A stretch of DNA of 64,000 nucleotides from Sphingobacteriaceae bacterium (GCA_016705695.1 JADJLA010000009.1:80620-144619), one strand, 5' to 3'. Counted from the first letter of the stretch, positions 25,026 to 34,791 are shown. A program made the numbers and translations. Notes: a model not told the origin generated them from the sequence alone.

Positions 25026-26147
25026 ATGATGAATGTGCTTAGGTATTTCCTTTTGATCATCTTTATTTTGAGTTTCCAATTCTGTAAAAAGTCAGAGCCC
25101 GGAAAACCACTGCCAATTAGTGATAAACATACCCATATTCCTCCGGGGTATGATCCAACTCTTTATAGAAATAAGATCAGTAGAGCTAATTTAACCAGTT
25201 GGGATCGCATAAACGATATTGTTATAGATAGCACCAATCCCTCTAAAGCTTACTTAACTGGTTATTTTGATAATTCGTTTGGCACCTTTGGTGTTTACAC
25301 AACGGGCATAGTTAGTTTTAACTCTAGCAACAATAGTTTCGCAGCGTATTCGTCTTGTTTTTTTGGAAGCACCTCTTTATCAAGTGAAGTGTATACGCTA
25401 TTTCAATCGTCTAACGGAGATCATTATGTGGGTGGCTATTACTATAGCGCTTCTCCTACGGTCAATCTTAAATTTGCAAGAAAAACGCCTTCAGGTACGG
25501 CCTTTACCCATACAGTGGATTTAAATGGGGGAGTTCGTTGCGTTAGAGAGCAGGGAGGAGACATTTATTTTGGCGGTGATTTCACTCAACTGGGTTTTGC
25601 GTATTGCACACCTATTTTATCTATGAATACTGCTAACAACAGTTCTATAAATCAGGTAGGTGCTTTGAACACCAGTGGTGCAAAACTTATGGAGTATGTT
25701 AACTCATCTTGGTATATAACCTCACCAAACGCCACAGGATATATAATGAGTTCAAATGGAGGATTGTGGGCGCTTGTTGGAACCGGATTTAATAGCTACG
25801 TTAATGATATGATCCAGGTTAATGGTAAACTTTACGTTGGTGGTTCAATGACAAGAAACATGAATAGCTCGATGTTCAGAAATTACGTGAATGAATTTGA
25901 TGGCACTGATTGGGTTAAAGTTGGAACCAATAATCTAGCAAGCCAATGCTTAGATCTTGAATATTATAATGGTAAATTATATGCCTGTATGTATAATGCT
26001 ATAGTTTATTTTGATTCGGCTTCAAATTCTTGGAAGAACGCTTGCGGTCCAGAAGTGCCGGCGTTCGTTAATTTATCCAAGATAAAATTCATTAACGGCA
26101 AGTTGTATGGCGTTGAAAGCGGTAGCTTCTTTGAACTTACAAAATAA
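25026..26147 (+). CDS. Lipoprotein with beta-propeller-like repeats
   Basis: 373 residues (or 372 from the second ATG). Signal sequence with FQFC lipobox near residue 20. The rest has imperfect repeats typical of propeller proteins: DIVIDSTNPSKAYLTGYFDN, GDIYFGGDFTQLG, MIQVNGKLYVGGSM, LEYYNGKLYACMYN and IKFINGKLYGVESG. There is no sorting domain. Function unknown; such lipoproteins usually sit on the outer membrane. Its stop codon abuts the stop of the next, convergent gene. Confidence 0.75.
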   Translation: MMNVLRYFLLIIFILSFQFCKKSEPGKPLPISDKHTHIPPGYDPTLYRNKISRANLTSWDRINDIVIDSTNPSKAYLTGYFDNSFGTFGVYTTGIVSFNSSNNSFAAYSSCFFGSTSLSSEVYTLFQSSNGDHYVGGYYYSASPTVNLKFARKTPSGTAFTHTVDLNGGVRCVREQGGDIYFGGDFTQLGFAYCTPILSMNTANNSSINQVGALNTSGAKLMEYVNSSWYITSPNATGYIMSSNGGLWALVGTGFNSYVNDMIQVNGKLYVGGSMTRNMNSSMFRNYVNEFDGTDWVKVGTNNLASQCLDLEYYNGKLYACMYNAIVYFDSASNSWKNACGPEVPAFVNLSKIKFINGKLYGVESGSFFELTK

Positions 26148-26927
26148 TTAAAGCAGATAACCGATCTTTAGATAAAAGGTAAAAGCATCGTGAGCTCTAA
26201 TTCTTCTGAATAAAACATCGTTAATCGTATTATAGTCATCTAATACGTAATATGGCTTTAAAACTAAGTTACATGCAATTCCTCTGCTAATTATTAAACG
26301 GTTATAATAAATACGATTCATTCCAAAACTAAAGCCAATGTTTGTTGCTGATAAACCATAGTTAACATCTTTGGTGTTAAAAGTATAAACTGTACTTGGA
26401 ACCGTTGTGCTTGTTGGCTCTGTTGTGTATGTTGCCTGAGTAAATTTGCTAAACATTTCGCAACGACCAACACTGATCTTGAAGTATTTTCCAAAAGGGG
26501 CTAAAGATCTTTTGCCATAAAATACCATACTACCTACAAAGTAATGACCAAATATATTCATCTGTGCATTATTGAAATAGTAAGTATTCTCAAGACCCGT
26601 AACTTCATCTCTTATTTTTTGTGTGAACTTGACATAATCTTTAGAAGCCACAAAATTATAATCAAATGCAAGTGCAAATTTACGTCCCAACACTCTTTCA
26701 AATGAAAGCCCGTGAGTGAAATTGAACGGCGTAAAAAAGATGGTTTCTTCAGCCTTAGGATAATTAACATTACTCCTTACTCTGTTTAAAAAAGTAGGTT
26801 TTTCCAGTGCAGGAGAAATATTTACCTGGTATGAAATAATTCCTTTTTTTCCTTGGTAACCAGGCACCATTTGTGCGTTTAAACTAACACAAGTAATGCA
26901 TATTATAATGATCGCTAAATAACGCAT
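26148..26927 (-). CDS. Outer-membrane beta-barrel-like protein of unknown function
   Basis: 259 residues. Signal peptide (MRYLAIIIICITCVSLNAQ) followed by MVPGYQGKKGIISYQVNISPAL and repeated amphipathic beta-strand segments (FALAFDYNFVASKDY, GHYFVGSMVFYGKRSL, GLSATNIGFSFGMN), ending in FTFYLKIGYLL with a terminal aromatic/hydrophobic pattern. This is consistent with an 8- to 12-strand barrel. It starts 7 bases after the M48 gene, forming an operon; it may be the outer-membrane partner of that protease, which is inference. Confidence 0.65.
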   Translation of the reverse strand: MRYLAIIIICITCVSLNAQMVPGYQGKKGIISYQVNISPALEKPTFLNRVRSNVNYPKAEETIFFTPFNFTHGLSFERVLGRKFALAFDYNFVASKDYVKFTQKIRDEVTGLENTYYFNNAQMNIFGHYFVGSMVFYGKRSLAPFGKYFKISVGRCEMFSKFTQATYTTEPTSTTVPSTVYTFNTKDVNYGLSATNIGFSFGMNRIYYNRLIISRGIACNLVLKPYYVLDDYNTINDVLFRRIRAHDAFTFYLKIGYLL

Positions 26928-26934
26928 GAGTCTT

Positions 26935-29271
26935 TTACTTTTTATACTTTGGTTGTTTTTTTATTTTGTTCATTGTATCGTAAACAAACGCATTTAAAAA
27001 ATCGCGTGTATCACTCAAACGCATATTCACAGTTTGGTAGAATTGTACTTTATTATTCTCAAGATTGTATAGCACTGCCACGTAATAGGTTATTTCTTCT
27101 TTTTTAAGTAAATAAGGTATGGTAAAAGGAGCAGGGTACAATAAAAAGGTGGCAAGGATCGCAGCACCAACATTTTGTTTTGGAACTTTAACGCCAATAA
27201 CGCCGGTCCAAAGCATATACTTTGTTTTATATTTTTCTTGAAGCATTTTCGCGGCATCATTATTCATCACTAATGCATTTGTGCTAAAGTTGTGATTCAA
27301 AAATTCTCCCATCCAATCATTCAATACTGTAAAATCATTGTACTTGTCCATATCTCCCGTTTTCAATGTCCTGAAATCTACATAGTCAAATTCTAAGCCT
27401 GCCATTTGTGCATTCTCTTTTAGTACATCGCTGTATTCATTTAATTTTTCATCCGAAGAGAAATAACGAATGCTTCCGCCATTGCGCTGATCGAATTTAA
27501 GATAGAATGGGTCGAGTACAACAATTTTATCAATTCCTAAGCCGCCTTTATTGGTATAGCTAGGGTTTGGTTTAAGTTTTTTGCTATCTGCTACCACTTG
27601 TTCGTGAACTACAACGGCGGCCTTGTATTTATTCACAAACACCTGATCGTTTAGAAAATCAGCAAACACGTATTTATCAAAGTACTGATCTAGTTTAGAA
27701 GTTGCCAAACTGTCTTTATTTCCAAGATCTTTAAGTTCAGATTCTACTTTACTGCTTTCAATACGTTTTATTTTACTATCGCTATCGGCCTCATCTAGGT
27801 CGGCAAGCGAAGTTAATTTTTGAACTTTTTTGGCAGTGTCCGATTTTGCAGGACCTTTTCCTAACAGGTCATTCAAATAATCTTTGCGAGTGGTTCTATT
27901 AAAGTATGTAATATCTTTATCATTATTTAAGGCCAAGAGAACAAAGAGTGAATCACAAATGCGATTAACAGTTTTATTTTGTTCTTTTAGTTCTTTACGA
28001 AGTTTCCAATTATAATTCATGGCAAATACGGCCATTTGGTTGGCATCCATTTTATTTAATAGATGATAAACCTGTTGAGAGCTTCCTTCTTTAGCGTCAT
28101 AATCATAATACACACTCTTGCTTTCCGAATTATCCAATACATCCACGCTTAATACTTTTCTGTAATTCCAATTTTCAGGCGCCTTTAACGCGGCCACTTC
28201 AAATAAGGCTTTGCCAATGGTTGTTTTAAGATATTCGTTGGCGGGATATTTTTTTTGAAGCATGTAGCAGTTATATAAACACGCAGCGTAATCGCGATCG
28301 AGTAGTCCAATACGGCAAAGTTCAAAACGAGAGGCCTCTCTTATTTTGTAGAATTCATTTTGATCTAAAATAAATTTCTCGCGGCCATCTTCACTAAATT
28401 CGCCCAATTCCTTTCCAACAGCTTCCTTTCTTTTTTTGATATTAGGATGTGAGCTTTTTGAGTCGTCGTAATCTTCTTCTTTTTTTATTGGCGCTGTTTG
28501 CTTTAAAAAATAATCAGCCGGAAACACAAGGTTTGAATCTTCAAAGAATGTTTTCTCAAAAGGGATCTCATCGAATGGTAAGTAGGAGTATTTTAGAACA
28601 TTAAATGCTCCAGGGATCCCTTTATAGCTGTACTTGCTCTCTTTAAAGAACTTTACACCCTGTATGTCTGCTTCCAATTCCGACTCTTGGCTATATTTGT
28701 ATTCGTCCCAATCTACATTCGTGCTAAATCTTCCGCGGCGAGCGTTACTGTGAACATAACCTTCTAATGAATGTTTTTTTACAAAATGCGAAGCCTCGTG
28801 CGATAAGATAAATGCCAATTGAGCTTCATTATCAAGTTGTGCCAATAATCCAATATTTATAAGTATGATGCCATTATCAAAACAATACGCATTTACAACA
28901 TCACTTTTTACAATAAAGATCTGAAGTTGCTTACGTAGTTCAGGCGAGGATTTAAATACCTCGTCGACTACTTTGTTTACATAAGTTGAAAGTGGACTGT
29001 TGAAAAGGATCTTTCCTGATCGTAATACTCTATCCTGGCTAAAATTTGAATTGAGATAGAATTTTTCTTTAGCGGAGCGATTAGATACACCCTTTGTTTT
29101 GTGTAAGGCATCGAGATCGGCATTTGTTTTTTCGGATGCTGATTTGGTGTAGATCTCAGGTAGCGTTCCTGATGACATTAACGGCGTGTAATTGTTCTTG
29201 AAGTCCTCAATTTGCGAATGAAAAATTGTGCTAATAAAAGAAAATAAAAGGGCGAAAGTGTATTTATTCAT
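26935..29271 (-). CDS. Secreted M48 family zinc metalloprotease
   Basis: 778 residues. Signal peptide, then the peptidase domain at about residues 70-240: AYCFDNGIILINIGLL, the HExxH site LSHEASHFVKKH near residue 155, and the third ligand region SELEADIQGVKF. The long C-terminal half is not recognisable and includes a Lys/Asp-rich low-complexity region (about residues 465-515) and a hydrophobic segment near the end (GAAILATFLLYPAPFTIPYLL). M48 enzymes such as BepA degrade or assemble outer-membrane proteins; with the barrel gene just downstream, a role in envelope quality control is plausible. Confidence 0.88.
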   Translation of the reverse strand: MNKYTFALLFSFISTIFHSQIEDFKNNYTPLMSSGTLPEIYTKSASEKTNADLDALHKTKGVSNRSAKEKFYLNSNFSQDRVLRSGKILFNSPLSTYVNKVVDEVFKSSPELRKQLQIFIVKSDVVNAYCFDNGIILINIGLLAQLDNEAQLAFILSHEASHFVKKHSLEGYVHSNARRGRFSTNVDWDEYKYSQESELEADIQGVKFFKESKYSYKGIPGAFNVLKYSYLPFDEIPFEKTFFEDSNLVFPADYFLKQTAPIKKEEDYDDSKSSHPNIKKRKEAVGKELGEFSEDGREKFILDQNEFYKIREASRFELCRIGLLDRDYAACLYNCYMLQKKYPANEYLKTTIGKALFEVAALKAPENWNYRKVLSVDVLDNSESKSVYYDYDAKEGSSQQVYHLLNKMDANQMAVFAMNYNWKLRKELKEQNKTVNRICDSLFVLLALNNDKDITYFNRTTRKDYLNDLLGKGPAKSDTAKKVQKLTSLADLDEADSDSKIKRIESSKVESELKDLGNKDSLATSKLDQYFDKYVFADFLNDQVFVNKYKAAVVVHEQVVADSKKLKPNPSYTNKGGLGIDKIVVLDPFYLKFDQRNGGSIRYFSSDEKLNEYSDVLKENAQMAGLEFDYVDFRTLKTGDMDKYNDFTVLNDWMGEFLNHNFSTNALVMNNDAAKMLQEKYKTKYMLWTGVIGVKVPKQNVGAAILATFLLYPAPFTIPYLLKKEEITYYVAVLYNLENNKVQFYQTVNMRLSDTRDFLNAFVYDTMNKIKKQPKYKK

Positions 29272-29344
29272 AGCAAGTATATTGCTATTAAAAATAACAA
29301 TTTATTCTCGAAAACACAACAATCTTTAGAAGGCTATAGCTGCT

Positions 29345-29997
29345 CTAGAATTTGAAGTTAACACCTATATTGCCATAGGCTAAACCATATCCAAATTCGC
29401 CATAAACACCAAAGTGCTCGTTAAATCTGTAACGGCCACCTGCGTAAAAGGCAAATACACCTCCACCGTAACCAGAGGCTGAATAACTATTAACACGGCC
29501 ATTAGAATTATCGGTTGAATAAGAATATTTTGCAAACGAATAACCTAGCATAGCTCCAGCATAAAGATCAAGGTTCTCTACTTGTATGTATTCTGCAAAA
29601 TGAAACGCACCTCTAAATCCAAATATTCCATAGGTTACACTATGTTTATCGTTATAATGCGCATTAACCCAAACGTTATTATTGTCTTTATAAATATAAT
29701 CACCTGAACTTTTGTAAGAAGATCTTACGTATCCTAAATAAGCGCCAAGACTTACATTCTTGTGATACCTTTTTCTATGGAAATGTTTATTGGCGGACTA
29801 ATACTCCAGCCACTCGAATAGTAACCTCTATTTGATAAAAGACCTATCCCTAAATTAATATCCAACTGACCTTTTTCGAAGGTGTTCGACAGAGGTTCGT
29901 TCTTCTCTATTTTAGATGAATTTTTATTTTCTTTTTTGTTCTGCGCGTATACACCCGTTGAGAGTAATAGGCAAGCGATTAAAAGTCGTGTTATCAT
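29345..29997 (-). pseudogene. Outer-membrane beta-barrel protein, frame broken by a one-base deletion
   Basis: Two pieces form one gene of about 217 residues: signal peptide plus FEKGQLDINLGIGLLSNRGYY ending at ISIEKGITRM, and a second frame continuing NVSLGAYLGYVRSSY, IFGFRGAFHF, LDLYAGAMLGYSFAK and ending YGLAYGNIGVNFKF. The terminal aromatic and alternating pattern are typical of small barrels. Adding one A in the gaat stretch at 29752-29760 rejoins the frames. Function unknown. The break falls in the same stretch as many others. Confidence 0.65.
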
Positions 29998-30023
29998 ATG
30001 AAGTTAGTATTAATTATTATGTT

Positions 30024-31140
30024 TTATCCAAGTGCTTCGTTGATGTCGGGTAATTTTCCAAATCTGTGTAGTGTTCTTACATGCGAACTGAAAGCTTGCC
30101 AAAATGTTTCGTTCTCTAAATAAGGAACTCCAAATTCTGCTGCTGTGGTTTTTACGATCTCAGAAACTGCAGGATAATGCACATGACAAATGGTTGGAAA
30201 TAAGTGATGTTCTACTTGGAAATTTAAACCACCAACATACCACGAGATCCATTTACTGCGTCGCGAGAAATTTACCGTAGTATTCATTTGGTGCACAGCC
30301 CAGTTGTTCTCAATGGTATCTTCATTATTTGGTAAAGGATGTGTTGTGCCCTCAACTGTATGTGCCAATTGAAAAATAACAGTTAATACTTGCCCACCAA
30401 TAAAATGCATGAGTAAAAATCCTACAACAACTTGCCATAATGGTAAATGAAAGAAAAACACCGGTACAAAAATGATAGCAAAGAAATAAATTAATTTACT
30501 AAGCACGATCTTTAAAAAGATCACACGATTTTGTTCAGGGTACTTTTTTATTAACGCCATCCTTTGTGTATTTATGAAATTGAACAAAATCTTTTAGTAA
30601 GGTCCAATACAAACTAAGAATGCCATAAAAAAAGAATGCATAAACAAATTGAAGTTTATGATACCACTTTACATTAGTGTGAGGAGAAAAACGTAAAACA
30701 AGTTTATCGTCAATATCATCATCCAAATTAATAATGTTCGTGTATGTATGGTGCATTAAGTTGTGTTGCAGTTTCCAATTGAATACAGAACCTCCTAGTA
30801 AATTAAGAGAATGTCCTAACCAGTAATTAACTTTATGGCTTGATGAATAAGCGCCGTGATTAGCATCGTGCATTACACTCATTCCAACACCGGCTAAACT
30901 AAAGCCCATGATGGTCCACAAAAGCATGGAGATGCCAAATGAAGGCTTAAGAATAAGTAAAAGTACAAAAGGTACAATATACGCCGCCAATAAAATAATT
31001 GTTTTAATTACCATTTGAGCGTTGTAATGTTTCGAAAGATTTTTTTCTTTAAAATAAGAATCAACCCGTTTACGTAAGGTTGCAAAAAAAATGGTCTTGT
31101 CCTTATCCGCGTCTATAAAACGCACCGTTGTAGTGGCCAT
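30024..31140 (-). pseudogene. Membrane fatty acid desaturase 1 (front-end type), frameshifted
   Basis: About 371 residues once repaired. Seen: His box 1 HDANHGAYSS, box 2 HNLMHHTYTN, box 3 QVEHHLFP, and long hydrophobic stretches between. Gln in place of the first His of box 3 is typical of front-end (delta-5/delta-6 or linoleoyl-CoA) desaturases; no cytochrome b5 domain is fused. The first frame ends KDGVNKKVP and the next resumes KKYPEQNRVIFLK; removing one A from the A6 run at 30543-30548 joins them. The start at 31140 (MATTTVRF) matches the paralogue next door. It is an inner-membrane di-iron enzyme that adds double bonds to acyl chains. Confidence 0.85.
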
Positions 31141-31275
31141 GATGTGTTGTTTAATGCTTTCCAAAGATACCTATTATTGTGAGTTTTATATATGTTTTCA
31201 TCAAATTAACATTGTTAATAGCTTCTTAATTATTTGAAAATAAATAGGTTAATTACAGCGAAAGCAAGTTTTGAT

Positions 31276-32389
31276 CTAAGAAATAGTTTCATTCAAAGAT
31301 GGCATTTTTCCAAATCTTTGAAGAGTTCGAACATGCGATGTGAGTGCCTTCCAAAGAGTTTTATTCTCTAAGTATGGAACTCCAAACTCTTTGGCAGTTG
31401 ATCGCACTATACCGGCAATTTGAGGATAATGCACATGACAAATGGTGGGGAATAAGTGGTGCTCTACTTGAAAATTTAAACCACCAACATACCATGAGAT
31501 GAATTTATTGTTTGGCGAAAAATTAGCAGTAGTATTCATTTGATGAATGGCCCAGTTGTTCTCAATATTTCCGGTTTCATTTGGAATAGGGTGTGATGTT
31601 TCTTCAACCGTATGCGCGAATTGAAAAGTAACAGCCAATAAGATGCCTGAAATAAATTGCATGGTTAGATATCCAATAACATATGTCAAAACAGGCATCT
31701 TTAGAATTGTAAGAGGAATGATAAAAAACACAAGAATGTAAACCACTTTACATAATATGATGTTTCCAAGAATGAGTTTGTTTTGTGCTTTTGAAGCTTT
31801 ATTAACGCCGCTTTTTGTGTATTTGTAGAAATTCATAAAATCTTTCAGAAAACTCCAATACAATGTTAATATGCTGTAAAACAAAAACGCGTAGATGAAT
31901 TGAAATTTTTGAACCGGTAATACTTTCGTGTGTGGCGAAAAACGCATGATGGCTTTATCTTCAATATCATCATCCATATGCACAATGTTTGTATAGGTGT
32001 GATGCATGATGTTATGTTGTAATTTCCAAGTGAATGCTACGCCACCAACCAGATTGATCGTAAAGCCTAGCCAGCGATTAACTTTTGCTTTTGATGAATA
32101 CGCACCGTGATTTGCATCGTGCATGATGCTCATTCCGATCCCTGACTTCGCTAAGCCCACAATTATCCAAATGATAATGGCAGTAAAAGGGTGGTTGAAA
32201 GATCAATAGTGCAGCAAAGGGAAGTATGTATGCCGATAACAGAACAATGGTTTTAACCACCATTTGTGAATTATAATTTTTAGAAAGATGATTGTCTTTG
32301 AAATAAAGATCTATTCGCTGGCGGAGTGTAGAAAAGAAAAGAGCGTCTTTTTTGTCGGTACTTATAAATAACATGGGCTGTACTACCAT
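31276..32389 (-). pseudogene. Membrane fatty acid desaturase 2 (paralogue of the adjacent gene), frameshifted
   Basis: About 370 residues once repaired, aligning end to end with the 30024-31140 gene (same length before FFxTLRxR, HDANHGAYSS, HNIMHHTYTN, QVEHHLFP). The N-terminal frame leaves the family after IFQPPF; the other frame resumes with TAIIIWIIVGLAKSGIG. Deleting one base in the A4 run at 32185-32188 repairs it. It starts 6 bases after the rpoD stop, so both are probably one transcript. Two tandem desaturases point to membrane-fluidity control. Confidence 0.85.
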
Positions 32390-32395
32390 TAAGGC

Positions 32396-33259
32396 TTAAC
32401 CCAAGTAGGACTTTAGTAGTTTACTTTTCGATTCCATTCTAAGCCTACGAATTCCCTTTTCTTTTATTTGTCGTACGCGTTCTCTGGTAAGATCATATTT
32501 TTCCGCGATCTCTTCTAATGTATGAGGATATTGCTGACCGATACCAAAAAACAACAAGATCACATCTTTTTCTTTATCGCTAAGGGTGTTCAGTGCTCTT
32601 TTTATTTCGGTTTGTAATGATGATTCCATTAATAGGTCATCGGGCTTTACTTCATTTTTATCGTAAATAAGTTCCATTAAAGTACTCTCTTCGTTTCCCG
32701 GAAGAGAAGCGTCTGAAGAAACGTGTAATGCTGAAGCGGCCAATGTTACTTGAATTTCATCTTGAGACATATCTAACACTTCCGAAAGTTCAAATAAACT
32801 TGCAGTGCGTTGATATTTTTGTTCTAAAACACTCTGAGCGCGTTTAATTCTGTTCAACGCGCCAATTTTATTCAAGGGCAAACGAATCATTCGCGATTGC
32901 TCGGATACGGCTTGCATAATAGATTGGCGTATCCACCATACTGCATAAGAAATGAATTTGAATCCTCTGGTTTCATCAAATCGCTTTGCGGCTTTGATCA
33001 AACCAACGTTTCCTTCATTAATAAGATCGGGTAAACTAATGCCCTGGTTTTGATATTGCTTTGCAACCGAAACAACAAATCGTAAGTTGGCCTTGGTTAA
33101 TTTTTCAAGGGCAGCTTCATCACCTTCACGTATTAGCCTCGCTAAGCGAACCTCTTCTTCAGCTGTAATTAGCTCAAGTCTCGAGATGTCGGCAAGATAT
33201 TTATCAAGCGACGCGGCATCACGGTTGGTGATCGATTTGGTTATTTTGAGTTGTCTCAT
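32396..33259 (-). CDS. rpoD: Primary RNA polymerase sigma factor (sigma70, RpoD/SigA)
   Basis: 287 residues, the short form used by Bacteroidota. MRQLKITKSITNRDAASLDKY start, region 2 with LRFVVSVAKQYQNQGISLPD and LIKAAKRFDETRGFKFISYA, region 2.4 YAVWWIRQSI, region 3, and region 4.2 HTLEEIAEKYDLTRERVRQI. It recognises the TTTG/TAnnTTTG promoters seen across this window. It lies between the cold-shock gene and the second desaturase, with a terminator hairpin only 12 bases before its ATG. The frame is intact although its neighbours are broken. Confidence 0.95.
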   Translation of the reverse strand: MRQLKITKSITNRDAASLDKYLADISRLELITAEEEVRLARLIREGDEAALEKLTKANLRFVVSVAKQYQNQGISLPDLINEGNVGLIKAAKRFDETRGFKFISYAVWWIRQSIMQAVSEQSRMIRLPLNKIGALNRIKRAQSVLEQKYQRTASLFELSEVLDMSQDEIQVTLAASALHVSSDASLPGNEESTLMELIYDKNEVKPDDLLMESSLQTEIKRALNTLSDKEKDVILLFFGIGQQYPHTLEEIAEKYDLTRERVRQIKEKGIRRLRMESKSKLLKSYLG

Positions 33260-33271
33260 TTTTTTTAATTA

Positions 33272-33302
33272 AAAAGAGCAGGCCATTGCGACCTGCTCTT
33301 TT
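33272..33302 (-). terminator. Terminator hairpin between csp and rpoD
   Basis: Arms AAAAGAGCAGG (33272-33282) and CCTGCTCTTTT (33292-33302), 9-base loop. On the minus strand the T5 tract ends at 33271, 11 bases before the rpoD start codon. Confidence 0.85.
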
Positions 33303-33311
33303 GTGTAAGTA

Positions 33312-33503
33312 TTAACTTGCTAGGCTTACATTAACGGCGTTTAAGCCTTTTTTGCCATTTTCAACTTCAAATACTACCTGGTCGTTTTCACGAATTTCTT
33401 CTTTTAACCCGGTTACGTGTACAAAAATTTCTTGTCCACCTTCTTCTTTAATAAATCCAAAGCCTTTTGCTTCGTTAAAGAATTTTACTGTTCCTTTTTT
33501 CAT
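33312..33503 (-). CDS. Cold-shock domain protein (CspA family)
   Basis: 63 residues. RNP1 KGFGFI (residues 13-18) and RNP2 IFVHV (residues 26-30) are both present, with MKKGTVKFFNEAKGFGFIKE start. Csp proteins are small beta-barrels that bind single-stranded RNA and melt structure. The gene sits downstream of a DEAD-box helicase, a classic cold-response partner, and upstream of rpoD. A structured leader (33520-33617) precedes it. Confidence 0.95.
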   Translation of the reverse strand: MKKGTVKFFNEAKGFGFIKEEGGQEIFVHVTGLKEEIRENDQVVFEVENGKKGLNAVNVSLAS

Positions 33504-33547
33504 TGTTTTGTTTTGTTGTGTTCGCTTTACACGAACGGTTATTTTTT

Positions 33548-33617
33548 AACCCGTTGGATGCATTCCACCAGCTGATTTATTTTGTTTTTCTTTCCGTAGT
33601 AATGCATCCTACGGGTT
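33548..33617 (-). promoter_or_regulatory. Long hairpin in the csp leader
   Basis: Arms AACCCGTTGGATGCATT (33548-33564) and AATGCATCCTACGGGTT (33601-33617) pair at 16 of 17 positions around a 36-base loop. A second small hairpin GTTCG/CGAAC (33520-33536) lies between it and the csp ATG. No T-run follows on the minus strand, so it is not a standard terminator; a regulatory RNA structure is the better guess. Confidence 0.55.
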
Positions 33618-33634
33618 AAATTTGTTTGTATCGA

Positions 33635-34764
33635 TCAAGCAAACGGATGCGAAGTAACTACTTCAATGTTTGATTTGATCCAATTTGTTATATATCTTTC
33701 AAAAAATTTCTTTCTTCTTGTGAGCAAAATGATAAGGCGATCCCTGAGCTTCCTGCTCTTCCTGTTCTTCCAATGCGGTGAACATACGTTTCGGCTTGTT
33801 CAGGTATTTCGTAATTGATCACGTGCGATAATTTATCTACATCAATTCCTCTTGAAGCAATATCTGTAGCAACTAGTACGCGAATAGTTCTGTTCTTAAA
33901 GCCTTTTTAAAGCTCTTTTCTCTTGCATTTTGTGATTTATTACCGTGTATAGCTTCTGCTTTAATTCCGTTACTGTTCAATTCTTTTGCCACTTTTATCA
34001 GCACCACGTTTTGTACGTGTAAATACTAAGGCATGTTCAATTTGGCTGTTCTTAAAACGTGCTTAAGTAAAGAACGTTTGTCTTCTCTGTTAACGTATAA
34101 ACACTTTGTTCAACCAAAGTAGCAGTAGAGGAAACTCTATCAACCGAAACACTTTACCGGATTTTTTAAAAGGGTATTAGCTAATTTTAAAATATCGGGA
34201 GCTACTGTTGCCGAAAAGAACAAGGTTTGTTTTTTTTGCAGGAAGTTTAGTCCCCCTTTTTAATGTCGTTTATAAAACCCATATCCAACATGATCTGTTC
34301 GTCTCATACAAAGAATTCAATGCTGTTGAGATTTATAAATCCTTGTTGCATCAAGTCTAATAATCTTCCTGGGTAGCGATCAAAATATCAACTCCTTTTT
34401 TTAGATCTTTAACTTGTAAATGCTGAGATACACCGCCAGCACAGCCAAAGTGATAACTCTAAGTTTTGCTATAAGATGTAAAACTCTCACTTATTTGAAG
34501 TGCAAGCTCACGTGTTGGTGCTAAAACAAGCGCGCTTTAATCACGCGTTTTTGAACCTTCGGTTTTTTGTTTTGTAATAATTGTAAAGATAGGGAGTGCA
34601 AACGCTGCGGTTTTTCCTGTACCTGTCTGTGCGCAACCAAAAATATCTTTTCCTTCTAAAATAGGTGGGATGGATCTTTCTTGGATGGGCGTGGGCGTAT
34701 TATATCCGATCTTATCTAAAGCCACAATAAGCGGCTTGATGAGCTTTAATTCTGAAAATGTCAT
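33635..34764 (-). pseudogene. RhlE-type DEAD-box RNA helicase, broken by many indels
   Basis: All landmarks are present in scattered frames: the N-terminal frame with PTPIQERSIPPILEG (Q motif) and CAQTGTGKT (motif I), then APTRELALQIS (Ia), GGVSQ, KKGVDILIAT, a damaged DEAD region (DEQ/MLDMGFINDIKK), FTRTKRGADK, VLVATDIASRGIDVDKL and the last motif YVHRIGRTGRAG followed by IALSF. The frame stops at 33688, while the adjoining frame gives KSNIEVVTSHPFA to 33635, the usual RhlE tail. More than five separate indels are needed to restore it. A cold-shock partner of csp just downstream. Error or decay cannot be told apart from one sequence, but every motif is well preserved. Confidence 0.8.
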
Positions 34765-34791
34765 TTTATTATTAATATACTTTATTCGGGC

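Noticed and set aside
33548..33617. Reading the csp leader repeat as a Rho-independent terminator of the helicase
   Set aside because: No T-run follows on the minus strand; A-rich sequence follows instead.
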